This document shows, piece after piece, positions 1-12,900 of a DNA stretch of 23,089 nt; positions within the stretch are counted from its first letter, which is position 1; each line of letters starts with the position of its first letter. Both the position numbers and the translations under genes were made by a program. Below the pieces are notes generated by a model. The model saw nothing but the letters and a program-made list of their open reading frames with translations. It had not been told where the DNA came from and made no database searches. The stretch comes from Apostichopus californicus (Eukaryota; Echinodermata; Holothuroidea; Aspidochirotida; Stichopodidae), in NCBI GenBank assembly GCA_020650975.1, contig JAIPMN010002441.1, positions 1-23,089 of the forward strand. Direction: 5' to 3'.

Positions 1-820
1 CTGCTTCAAATAACTAACACTCATCCTTATAGAACAAAGAAAATACCAATTTCAATACTGAAAACTGCATGTGTTGATTTTCGTGTTGGTTTACTGTGTA
101 AAGGCCCATATATATATATATGCAGGGATGTGCCCAGGATTTCCTGAGTGCCGGGTATACTGATCGCCATCCTGGGGGAGGGGTCAAAGATTTTTGAAGG
201 TGCTCAGATGCCAAATGCTGGCACTTGTGTAGCTTTTTAAGCACATACACAAGTACTAGTTTTGCTAACAATTTACATTCTTTAATTTTTTTTAGTGAAA
301 TATATTACGTACCTGGTAAAAGTTATTAGTTTGTTTCAAAGAGATTTTACAAGGGACCGATTGAGAGCCATAAGTAATGTTTCTCGCATGCGTAACTGGT
401 GCATAATTAGTCTGTATGATTTTGGCATAGGCTAGGCCCAACTTAATGTTGAATATATTGTTAGGAATGTAGGAATTTTAGATGAAAATAGTGCTGGGCG
501 GGATTCACGATTTTTAAGACAGTGCTGGGCGGTAATTTTTAGTGCTGGGTGCGGGGGGGGGGCTACCCAGTGCCGCCCAAGCGTGGACACATCCCTGTAT
601 ATGAGAAGTGACCGATATATGCAATAAAATTGACAAAACCTTTGATTTATGTTGAAGCTGTTCAAAGATATGGATTTATCTAATTTTTTGGTTCTCACAA
701 GTTCAGTATTTCAATGCCATTTCCCTACCCCCCCTGTTCCCCCTCCCTCAGTTCTTCCTGAGGATTTGTCAGGATGGATATCTAATCAATGAATGTTTTC
801 TCTTTTTCTTTCCTTGATAG
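1..820. other. Intron upstream of the first visible exon
   Basis: No coding exon is visible here. The exon at 821 begins inside a codon, so this stretch is taken as the 3' part of an intron. It holds a TIR-bounded element (123-597), a short TA microsatellite next to it, and a polypyrimidine stretch before the acceptor at 819-820. Confidence 0.6.
117..603. mobile_element. Short non-autonomous DNA transposon (MITE), possibly hAT-like
   Basis: The segment 123-597 starts CAGGGATGTGCCCA and its other end, reverse-complemented, starts CAGGGATGTGTCCA: 13 of 14 bases agree as terminal inverted repeats. A 6-bp direct repeat TATATG flanks it exactly (117-122 and 598-603), although the left copy merges with a TA microsatellite. 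Inside the right half, AGTGCTGGG(C/T) occurs three times (about 491, 521 and 541), followed by a run of G. No transposase is seen, so the element is non-autonomous. The CAGGG-type end resembles hAT superfamily ends, but hAT duplications are 8 bp, so the class is uncertain. Confidence 0.6.
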
Positions 821-922
821 TATACTGAGTGCAATTTATCCTGACAAGGATGACAGAAGAAGACTGGACAGCTCGTTAAAAGTCTGGGTGGTGGAGGGAA
901 AGAACTTACCGGGTAAAAAGAG
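821..922 (+). CDS. RasGAP exon 1 (in window): end of PH, start of C2
   Basis: The exon follows the acceptor ...CCTTGATAG and ends before GTGAGT. One base completes the previous codon, then residues 1-33 follow, with Arg34 split. It encodes [19 protein letters not shown], then [12 protein letters not shown]. The first part matches the family's junction after the last PH helix (A.P.KD..RR). The second is the first C2 strand and loop (LK.WV.E...LP.KKR). The frame has no upstream start here, so the true start lies left of the window. Confidence 0.93.
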
Positions 923-3900
923 GTGAGTGCAGGCCTACAGCATCAGGAAATGCAGAGTGTACTTGATGAAGCAGCTCTTTAGATGATAGATTTATCTATG
1001 TTTAATACAGTTTGCATGCATGTGCAGAATATGCTGTACACAGAGACTGTTGTCATGGCGATGGATGTCTGCCAGTCTTGTAGGAAAGTCAGGAAATGAA
1101 AGGACCTAAAACCATTATTGAAGCAAGATTTGTTTGTAGAAACGTACTGGACAGCTCATGGGTCTGTTGTATTTGATTGGTTGAAAAGCAGGATGTTGGA
1201 ATTTAAGTAGTAAATGTTAACTGTTGCTTCTAGTTGATCAAGCCAAGACACCAGAAATATATATATTTTCACTCAAGGATAGCTTTTCCAGGGTTAATAA
1301 CAATTCCTTTCCTTCCCCGTAGGTATTTACAGATTTGTTGTGCAGATACTAAATTACATAGATTTAATAGCATCCCATCCAACTCGATACATATTTCCTG
1401 ATCACTTCAATGCCAAAGTTGACATCATTTATACAATAAAGCTCTTCAGGTTAGATTTAATCATCAGCCCAGAGTTAACCTTGCAGCGTCCCAACGATAG
1501 AACACATCTGTATATCTGTGCTATGATGATATTGAGTGAACAGAACATTACAGTTAGTACCATGTTATGGTTATCTAGCATAGTCTCTCTCTCACTGTAC
1601 CAGCAAATTACACCTCAATGTTTTAATAAGGTTCCATGATTCATTGCCCTTTACTACCACAAAAGATTTGTTTTTGCAGACTGTAGGTTTGGAAGTAGAT
1701 CTTCCTCACAGACAGGAAACCACCAAATCAGCATAGCCCTCCTACTACTACTACTGGTGTTGCCGCTAGAACCAGTTCAATCAACTCTTTCCAATTTTGT
1801 GAACAATAGGTTTTCTGCCAGATAGGATTGGATTCCCATAATATCTCTTACAGACCTGTTTTAGTTTTATCTGGTATGGTGTCTCTGAAAATGACTATCT
1901 ATAGCTATAATGCAATTGGTCAATCTCTCAGGGCTGTTCTCAAATCACACATTCAACATATTTTAAGAGGGAAAAACAATGTATTCGCGAGGAGAAAAGC
2001 GTAGACAGCTGATATGCCATTTGGAAGTGATTCACGTCAAATTGTGACGCTAACGTTGCAAGACATTTTGCAGGAAGTGTATGTCGGGCGGATTTGTGGT
2101 TTGCACCAGCAAACACAGAATAACATGTTGGTGAGGTTGGTCTAGCATTTTCACGACTAGACTAACAGTCATCAGTGTACCTTATAATCTCCAGTCAAAT
2201 ATGATAATGTACCTGGCAAAAGACTAATTGGTGCAAAAACCAGATTATAAATTATAAATCAGGAAAAGAAAAAGAAAACATTAGGGGAAAAAGAGATTTC
2301 TACAAAAACAGAAAAGAAATAATATTTTTTATGTAGCTTTTGCTCTAGAAAAGTGTTTGAATGCAGACCTAAAGTGGCCCTTATAATTCTCATACTTTAG
2401 GCTCTTCTTGCTGTTTTCATATGTTGCTGTTGTTGTCATATCTTGTTGCTTTCATATCTTGTCGTAACCTAGCAAGCTCAGCGAAAGGTTTCAATCACGT
2501 ACTGTAACACATGTCTTTCTGATTTTATGAGACGTAAATGTACTGTAACATATTTCTACTCAATAAATTACGCTGTCAGTTAATAATAAAAATTTATTGA
2601 CTCACACTGACCAAGTCAGTCTATGGTTTATAAAAAAAAATAAGAAAAAAATCTGTGAGCTCCGCTTCCTCTTTACTACACATGTTGAATCACAGTATCC
2701 CAACCAGGCAGCTGAATCTGAACAGTCAGAACATTTAACAGTCTCTTGAGATGACTCACAATGTGGTGTCAGCCTAACTGTAATATCAATCCCAAGGAAT
2801 CATTTCTCTTGCCAGTTGGAGAGGATATTTATTGAGTCCGATGGTATGCTGCCGTATGCATTCCAGAGATGCTTTTAGCTTTAACCTACTCTGTTGCTAA
2901 GGTCTAATTGCCTAGGCTATTAGTGCATATGGCTTTTATACACAGAGTCTGTGTGTCTTTTTACTGCCTTTTTGTACACGCTTCGTGCTGCGGTTGAACT
3001 CGATATATGTCTCAAGTGAAATTATCCTTAAAAAAGTCTTTAATATTGCTAATCTTTCTTGCACGGACAAAAGTTAGAGCTCTAAGAATACTAATTTCTA
3101 CACTAATTTCGACCTTGTTATTAGATGGGAATATGATTTCCTCCAGATTTTGGCAAATTTATTCAAGTCAAATTCAAATTGGAATGACATATAAGATCTG
3201 ATGGCAAAAGTCTGAGAAATATTTTAAAAAAATGTTAATGAAGGAACAAGCGTGAACAGAATTTTCAAAATCATGTATTTCAGGAACTTAATTAGTTAGG
3301 ATGCTTTCACATTATTAAATGCAATGTTTGGCTTTCTTGTACACTTCAGATCTCAATTTATGTGGATTGCTGGAGAATCCTGAAAAAAAAAAAAAATTTG
3401 CAAATTGAAAATGCAGCTTATGGTGAATTGATCTGGAAGTTTAATCATGTCCTTAGTTGATTGTCATTATACCATTACCCAACCTGGCTATCTGACAAGC
3501 CTCTTGTTGATGTGTAACTCCATGCATGGACACTCAAATACATTACCAGATAGATGCAAATGAACTTTCCTTTCTCGCGATTCGTACCGAAAATAAATGA
3601 AAAAGTCATTAACGTCACATGTTAATGAGTTTTCTCCATCCAGGGTACTTTGAAAGTACAAAAGGTTGTGGTTTAATATATAAACTTGAGGAGGCATGAC
3701 CTTAGCTCAATCCGTGTAAAAGGGTTGTTTAGGCAATGACTTCCTGCTCGATATTAAGAACACAAACATTCATGCAAAGACAATCGGCAAAAATGTCCCT
3801 CGTGGAAAGGTTGATCCAAAATTCATTCTGGTCTTTGTACAAGGGCATTGTAGAGAAATTGTTTGTTTTTTTTTTTAATGATAGACAAACTGTTTATAGT

Positions 3901-6900
3901 CTTGCCTTTTAAAAATAGTATCGTGGATTCTAGTCTTGTTTATCTTGGTTTGATAGGTTTGTTAGTGCATTGACACAGAGATTGGGAGACATATTGTTTC
4001 ATTTTTGAAGCAAAAAGTTCCTCTTAAGGGTGAGCTTGTCCATATAAACTGCTCTGGTTTCAAGATAAATAGACTGGGTTGGTGATGCTTTATAATTGCA
4101 GATAGGGGCTAGGACCAATGAGATGTGTTAGCATTGGAAGAGAATCCTTTCAGTAGTTTGGGATATTGTCCTATCAATACCCCATGGAGCATTCACGGTT
4201 CACCTATCCGGGCATATTGCTATGTACCGATCTACTTCTGAAATTATACTGTCACGTTCTTAACTGTCACATGCATTGGGGCTCATATGAGCAGGCAGGT
4301 ATAGTTGGTACTTTGGTTGTACCTTGTTAAATGTGGATTTTCTGGACTTCTGTTAATACCCAAATCTGTGCGTCGACCATAACCACACATTGGAGTACAA
4401 CTTTACAGTGTCAAAAACACACAAATAGAATAACCTTAATTGTTAAATATCTTACATGAAATCGCAAATTATTTCATAGCATAAGAAACTGCATTGGCTG
4501 GACTATTGTGAAGTATGCAGACAGCCTCCGGTCCTGATGTGTTCTGGTAATTCAGACGTTACTATATACTTATTTGGGGGTAAATTTGAGGGTAGGGAGG
4601 GGAATTTGAAGGTGGGGGAGGTGGATTTGAGGAAGGGGAGGGGATAATCCTGGTGGCACTGGAAAAAAATCATGTTCTACAGTAGTCAAAAAGTGATTTT
4701 CTTTCTTCAAAATCATTTCATTATTACAACAACAACCTTTTTAATAAGGTTGGTTCATCTTGGTTAGAATCCGTTTAGTGTATAATTTCCTTCCGTTCTA
4801 CATTTTGTGACAATTCAGTAATTACCTGTAACAACAATATGCTGCATGTGGCTATCATCTACTATTTCCACACACCGTACTCAGCAACATACATACAACA
4901 ACACTCCACTAACTGTGCAGGTAGACAAATTCTGACGGACACATTTTCCAAAGATGAAGAGAACTATTGGAAAGACAGATGACTTTATCAAGTACAAAGT
5001 ACACTGGTTGATGGATCTACAATTAAACAGCTGGTTAATCATCCTATCATCATATTTGTTTTACTTAAAGCATGCAGGTTGTGTTTGGAACATACAGTAC
5101 ATTCTCCTTCCCCCTTACATGCATGGGTTATCTAGGCAGTTGCTGTACATACTATTGCCCTATCCTATAAATGCATGTTTATTTAGTACACAGTTTAATT
5201 TGTAGGTGTGTGATTAAACTGTCATTTGCAACCAAGTCTCAAGATAAAAGAGTATTTATGCCTTCAAGTGGTTGTAGGTGAATTGGAAGCTGATTGTCAC
5301 ATGGTTTGATTAGAAATACCGATCTTATATATCTAAAATATAACAGTGTTGAATTTGATACATATGTCAGAGTCATACCCAGGAATCTTCAAATCTTCAA
5401 AAAAAATATGGTTAACAAAGATGGAGTTTTAGGGTTCCCGGTGGGCTCTGCGACTGCATGAACAACTTATAAGATGAGTGGCAACAGTCAGTTGTCCAAC
5501 AAGAGACATTCTCAAGGATATGGATCAGGTTGTCAGAAAACTAAATTTCTTCATCTCTAAAATACCATTATTAAAACTTTATATAGCCCTGCATATTTGT
5601 AGCTTGAATTTGGTGTTTAACATACAGTACAGTACCTCTAGCTGGAACATAAATCTCGAGGGATCCCTATTTCCTCTACAACATGAAACAATGGAGATGC
5701 ACAATGTCTTTTTATGTCCCTTCATGAAATCATTTCCTTAACACTGTAATATGTACACAGCACATAGGCGGATGGATGCAACTTTAATGTGTCGTGATAG
5801 GTAACACAATGCAAGAGAAAGTAAAAGCCCTCTGAGAGTATGAAAGGAAAAATTAAATATGATACAGAACATAACAGCGTGGATTGGACACCATTGTTGG
5901 TCGGGGGGAATCGCCGTTACTGAAACCACAATGTGTTTAATCCGTAACAGTTTAACAATTTCATGCACTTGTTGAACATATCCACTTCCTGGTAGAATAT
6001 GTCCTATATGATCTTAGAAGTAAAATTCAAAAGAAATTTTGAATCATACCCGAAAAGCTGTTTCCCCCCGCTTCAAAGGTCATTTGGGATTTGGCCATAA
6101 AGTTTCCGCATACTAAAATTGCTAGATGTTTTTTAGAAGTACTTTTGTCATGGTTCTGCATCTCCAAGGTTACTTCCAGAAATTGAGGATTGTTTCGGAA
6201 GACAAACAAATGTTTCGATGAGATAAAATACTTTGAGGGTGGTTGTGAAATGCTTATTGAAGTTGGAGCATCAGTGACCATTATTTGACTTCTAGCATAT
6301 TTATTGCCAATACTAGTGACCTGTAAAGGTGGTTTGTGAGTCATCTCTGACCAGATATCTTGTAAAGCTCTTTATCTATCAGAGAGATATTTAATATTAA
6401 TTATCTTATAACAAGTCCTCCACCATTATGCAAGCCATAAGGTTAACCTATGTATTGGTTTAAAACTCCCAAATTGAATCAGTAATACATAGTATTGGCA
6501 TGGCCTATATGCAAGTTTCGAATAATAAAGTCTGAACAAAATTTTGAAAACATTGATTAATGTTGGTGTGATAACTTCTTCATTTAATATTCATATTAAT
6601 TTCTTCATTTGCATATTTATATTGCTGCTGACTTGCTTTTAAGTAAAGCAGTGTGCACAAAAATATACTTCCTTTAACGAGTTGTCTGATTGAAAACTTC
6701 AAAGTTAAATTTTTTCTTCTCCTTTTACACATATTTCTGCAGATATTTTTGTGAAATCTGCCTTGACGACGGTCTCTTTGCAAGAACGACACCCAAATTC
6801 AAAGGAGATATGCTCTTCTGGGGAGAGCAGTTTCAGTTCTCGTAAGTATTCTGCCACGTCCAGCCGAGGAGATGAAGTCGAGGCAGTTTCGTCCCGCATA

Positions 6901-9900
6901 TTTTAATGTTGTAGCATTGGTGCACCTGACCAGAAGTTGTCATTCTAATAAGATTTTGTTTGTTTGGCAGAATATATTAGGCACCCTGGGGGATTCTCTA
7001 GACCGTATTAAAAGGCAGCCGTAATTCCTTTGGAAGTAACCTAACCGCCACAGCCCGTAGTAATTCTATCCGATGAGTTTCTGCTCGGGCAAGCTGCGTA
7101 GATGATCACGTCTGCGTCTGCATGAGCAGGTTTCTACCCGTGATGGGGGAGGCCATATGTTAGTTCTGAGAGGACAACTGTATATAGCTGTGTGGTTACA
7201 ATCTCTGTGAGCTGAGTGGACCACATAAAGTAAAACTGGACCCTGGGGAAATGTTTGAGATGGGTGCGAAGTTGTTGGAAAGCCTAAAATTGACAAAGTA
7301 TGAAGAATAATTTTGTCTAACAGTTTTGGTGTTTTGAGGATTTTGAACAATGTATTGAATGACATAATCAACGAGTATGCGTAGAACTGTGAGGTGCTTG
7401 TTATGGTGATGTGATATGATTTAAGAGAGGGATTTGAAGGGTGGGCGGGTGGGTGGGCGGGAGGGTGGGTCGGTGGGTGGGGATTAGTAAGGTAAATGAA
7501 GATTTTGAAAGTTGAGAGACAAAGAAGGACAAAAAGGAACCAAGGTATTGGTTTAAAGATGTCTCAAATATGATGGAATCTGAATAATTATCAGATTCAT
7601 AACTAAGGCAAGGTTAGTTAATTGGTTAATTAATTTGTTGGTGGGATCTCACATTCTTTCTGCCTATGGTTTAATGCAATAATTCTTTGTATATGCACAA
7701 TTGTTTGTTATGTATCACATGACATGGTCTTGGAAATGGGAAAAAGCAAGGGACGTGAAAATAATCTCTCTTTTCTATGTATTGAAAGTCCTAAAATTTT
7801 GCAGTTTAGTCATGGAAAAATGAGGGAACCGGTCCTATTTTCCATGACTACCGACGGATTTGCACTTGAACATTTGAACATTTTGGAATATAAAGTATCC
7901 ACAGTAGTACAAGATTTAAGTATTGGTTCTCATGCTTAGGGCCTTGTACTGGTACTCACACACCCCCAGATGACTACCCCTCCCACCTGCCCAAAAGTTG
8001 AATTCTCATGGCCAACACAGTGTAAGACCCTGCAGTGAGAAAGAGAGAGTGAAAAGAAAAGTTGTTTCCTGCACAAGTTAATAGTATTGATGAATGCCAT
8101 CTTTTATTACTGTAATAATATCATCCCTACTACTGAATTACCCATATCAGTGGTGTTATATCAATACCAGTAGGCCAACGTTACCATGGTGACCTGTCTG
8201 GTTTTTGTGTTCATATGAGGGGTGTTTTGTTGTTTACTGTAGTTTTTTGTATTGTATGGATATACTCTGTTGTAGGTCATTAAGGATACTTAATAAGATG
8301 TAAGAATACAAAACTCTAAAATAGTTTGCAGTATTGGTCTATCGCCGTGGTAGCGTTAAAAAAAGGGATCTGGGAAAGGAAGTTGTTGGCAACAGAATAC
8401 ATCCTCCCCCTAGTAGTTATATGCTCAGTTAATTGCAGTTCATTGAATGCGACAGTTGTTCTAAGGTCACGAGAGTGAGTTGTTGTTTTTATAAACTAAG
8501 GGATAGTAAGAACATGGAGCCATCGAAGAATAGAGAGAAAGAAGAAGGGTTGACTTTAATAGGCCAATTAATAACTCTACTCATGATTAGGAATGAACCA
8601 CTATTTACTCAGACCAAAAAGGCAATTTAAACGTCTGTCGGAAAGGTTTTTTTTTTTTAAATCATAACAATTTGCCTTTTTGCAGTTAGTTATCACGGAT
8701 GAATTTCGAACGTTGACAGGCTTACTGGTCTATGGTCGTTTGCTTTATTTATGTGGTGGATTCAAAGCTAACTTTGAGGTTTTGTAGACAAGATCTCTAA
8801 GGTTTAACCAAAGTACCTAACTTTGAAGACAATTATATGGCCTTAAAATGTGTCTTTGATCATCGTTAAAAGACTCTCTATTTTCTCCCTCCATTTTCCA
8901 GCTGTCTTCCAGACATAGATGCCATTAAGGTGCACGTCTACAAAGAAATTGACAAAAAAAGAAAAAGAGATAAAAATTATATCGGTAAGTTAAAAATTTT
9001 CAATTTTTGTATATTTTCTCTTTTGTTGAAACTTTTATATATGTGTTGCGTAGAAGGGAAGGTGATGTACATTTTAACCAGCAACTGACATGGGCATCCT
9101 AAAGCATAGTAACAGTCTAAATTTGTAATTCCTGACCAACTGGTGATCTTGAAGCAAACATGGTTAAGAATGTTCTTCCTGTATATAAATATTTCTTCAA
9201 AATGCACTTCTCTCAAAGTTGTGTGATTTGTTTAGTTGGAGACAATAGAACATCTGGCTTTCATCCAACTGAAGAGAGTTGACTATTGTATTCTTTGCAT
9301 GCATGACCAAGATTACCCCAAGGATGAGATTTGTGATGAATTTTTATCACCATGGCAACTAGAGTGAGGTAAAGTAGATGTGCCATGAATTTCACGAACC
9401 CGTGGGCAATGGGTTTTTATAAAAACTTTAAGGTGGTCAGGAGGGCAACCCATGACACCCATCCACCATTACTTTTCAGGAAAAGTGACATGGAATAGGA
9501 ATTTCCCCCTCTTTTTTGAAGTAGTCATCTTGGGATTCAAAAGAGAATAAAATGATGAAGCTGTTTGGTATCATCCAAATCTTGTTTTCCCATCTTACAG
9601 GTCACGTCAATATTCCTATAGAAGATGTTAACACAAAGACAGCCGTTGAAAGATGGTGAGTGTACATTTTAACAGAAGTGAGAAGAGTAGAAGAGTAAAG
9701 ATGAACAAAAAAACTAGACAGCTCAGAGAGAGGCTTGTTGGTTCATTTAATTTTATTTATTCATCTATTTAGACTACGTAGAATGGAAGGGATATTGTCA
9801 TTATATATGAGACTGGTCAATATGTTGTTTGTTTTTTTTTCCATAAAGATATGTATCATCAAGTTTTGCGACTTTCTGCATACTTACCAATTACTTGCTG

Positions 9901-12900
9901 ACAACATTATAGGTCATCGAAGCTGATTCTGTAATTCAATACTTTAATCATGATTTCATACTTAGTATCATTTCCAGCTCATATCTAATTTTTTTAGAGG
10001 ATATTGGTTGGGCCCTACTTGCCGAACCGTTGGTTGCCATAGTGATGACTAATCCACTGGTCAGAGTTTTACTGTCTGTCTCTCTCTCAATGAATCCATC
10101 CGATCATCTGAACTCAAAGATGAAAGGTCTGGAGATAATTGAGAGAGTAGAAACCTGCAGGAAGAAACTTTGTAGAAACATTTCTTAGGATTGCTTCTCA
10201 GATTTGTAACTTTGTATATGACTGTTTCTTCTTTTTACAATCACAGGTTTCCTCTGGAGCCACCTCTGTCATCGTCATCTGGGAGAGGGGATCCCCCCAC
10301 CCTCAGGATAAAAGCTCGTTACCAAAGCCTTTCGATCTTGCCTCTTTCTCAGTACTCAGATCTGGCACAGGTAAAATTGCGTCAAATCTTTATTCTCCTA
10401 CTCGGCTGTAGAGATTTTATGTTTTCTACAGAGTGGTTTTAATTCAAATGGTTAATCCAGAGGAATATCTTCGTTTTATGCCGATGAAGGCGGACACATT
10501 CTAAGCATCCTGGTGAAATTTACATTTAAATCCTACTTATCGGTTTGGAGATCACAACCTTTGACAATAGTTGACATGCCTTGTAGTGAAACTGTAGGTG
10601 TGATGTCATATCTTCACACTGACAATTTGTTAATTTTTTTTATACATTTTTTTGAACATTTACATCCAATCTGCTGCTTCAAATTTGGGATACATTATCG
10701 TATGAATACACTTAGAGTCAGTGGGGTATTGTTGATAACTTTCACATCCCATAAAGCAATTATCATATGAAAGAGAGCCACTCATTCATTCACCAAAGTG
10801 ATAGTGTTAGATGTTGTGGTTGGTAGGATAGTACTTCATGCCTCAAGATTGGTCGCTGAGTTTGCCAATTGCTTCAAGTTTAGCAGGGTAGGCTCTTTTG
10901 AAGTGAAAGAAAAAAATTCTGAATCATTTTAGAAGTGAAGAGAAAGGAATTTGAGGAATGATTTGAGCCAATTGTATGTGTCATGATTTCGGAGTAAAAT
11001 TCAGCTTTTCAGGACATCATTTTTTGAAAATTGAAGAGAAGCATTTGCAGGCATGGGAAAATCACAAAATTAGGTCTAAATGCAGTAAGTTTGGCAGAAC
11101 AAAAAGGAAAATAAAAATAGTACTTGTAAAACTGACTAGTATAGGTGTATAGATGTCTCCTACCATACTAACCCATGAACACAATAAATGTGCTATCAGT
11201 AACAACTTAAACGGCTCATGAAAAATTCTGTTACTTATTTCGTAACAAATAATAAAACTTATTATAACTACAACACCTTGTAATGGATGTGCCTAAGCCT
11301 ATCCTACAGCCTAACATGTGTGTAAGACTGTGAAGTGTGGTTATTTATATTTCATTAATAATAATAAGTAATATTTAATAGCGCATAGTCAGCAAAGCTG
11401 CTCAAAGCGCTTTACAAGTGTAAAACCTGAAAACAAATAGTGACAAAATCCTAAAGTGATTCCTAAGTGATTCTGCTCATTACTCGCTGACGGCAGCTCT
11501 TCAGGTGAGGATAAATACCTGGTGGTGTTTTTGCGGAACATCTAGGATAAACACCTTGTGGCGAGCTCGTAGTCTAATTAGGATGTATTAAACTATTAAA
11601 CTCTCATTCCCAGTTTGATGAAGTGGTTTGAGGATAATTACAAGCTGATTGCTGCTGCTATTCAAGTTAACATGAGAATACATGGCAGTGAGTTTGAGGA
11701 ATATTGCAATCTTTGTTTCTTGAGTGGAAAAGAGGGAAAACCTAGTGAGAGCAGGCCCTTGGTTATGTTATATGCTCCTTGCTTGGGTGGTATTAATTGT
11801 GAACTGTGGTCGTTATTTTATCAAGTGGTTAATTATCAGCTGATCAGAGCTCTTCTGTTGAGAAAACTATGCAAATAGAGATGGTTGGCAAAGCCCAAAC
11901 TTGTATTCTAGAGGTTGCTGGCTCAAACAAATAATTTCTACATTTTCAAAAATGTTTCTGTTTAAGTAGAAAATCTTTCTTTTTTTTTTTTTATAAACCG
12001 CGCAAATTAGTTGGAAGTAAGCCTCAACAGTTACTGTAAAAAAGTGTTGTAGCCTTCATTGTTATACATAGTAGCCTAGGCTAAGTGCGCTATGCTTTGC
12101 ATGGGTGGTGAGTGGTTATTGGTATATTTTTCCTTTCTTTTGTTTTTGGCAAAGCAACACAATTTGGCAGGAGTTTGCTCTGTTCAGACATCGGTTTCGA
12201 TGTTAATGTCGCAAACTATTAACAGAAGAAAACTTCAAATTGTATCAGATTGGTAGAATAATTAAGCTGTAACTGCAAACAGCTGTTTAAAAATTTGTAA
12301 AAATTATGCAAGATTTGTTTCCTAATGGGTTTGATACTAACTTTAATTTCTTGTGTTCTCTTGTGTCTTGCAGTACTTGAGGTGTAATGCTGTATCGCTC
12401 TGCCATATACTAGAACAGGAAATTAACGTCAAGGCCAAAGAAGAAGTCGCAACGTGTCTCGTGAAGATACTTCAGTGCCTAGGTACAGCCAAAGACTTCC
12501 TGATCAGCCTAGTATTATCAGAAATGGAAAATATAAGTAAGTAAAAAAAACTATTTTCTTCACCCAGAGGTTGGCAGTTGCCAGACAGTTTCTCATGTCA
12601 CCATGTTTCCTGCATCGTTACGTTTTCCTTTCAATATCGTCTTAAAAGTCTGGTGCAAATTCCTCCGCTTAATCATGGCATTTCTAAATATGACTGGTGT
12701 AAAGTTACCTTTGTAAGTCGAAAGCAAGCTAGTTCCATTCCCCTCCCTCCCTCCTCTAAGAAACAAGTGAAAAATAATATCAGTAAATAAAGAAATTAAT
12801 TATTTACTTGAAACTCCGGGAAGAGCAAGATTTCAGTACACTGGATTGTCAAACCTTTAAGAAAGTGTTTGATCCCAAAGGTGGAGAAGGACAGGGGTTG

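Noticed and set aside
432-698. Minus-strand open frame across the right end of the TIR element
   Set aside because: It crosses the element border at 597 and has no transposase-like features.
4954-5741. Two + strand open frames in intron 1 (4954-5205 and 5478-5741)
   Set aside because: Hydrophobic, low-information peptides without homology. The C2 domain is continuous between exons 1 and 2, so no exon is missing here.
9403-9461. Inverted repeat TGGGCAATGGGTT against AACCCATGACACCCA
   Set aside because: Short, imperfect stem with about 30 bases of loop. Too weak for a microRNA precursor or transposon call.
11615-11878. Open frame of 87 codons in intron 5
   Set aside because: It lies between exons 5 and 6, whose products join without a gap in the family alignment. 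The predicted peptide resembles nothing I know.
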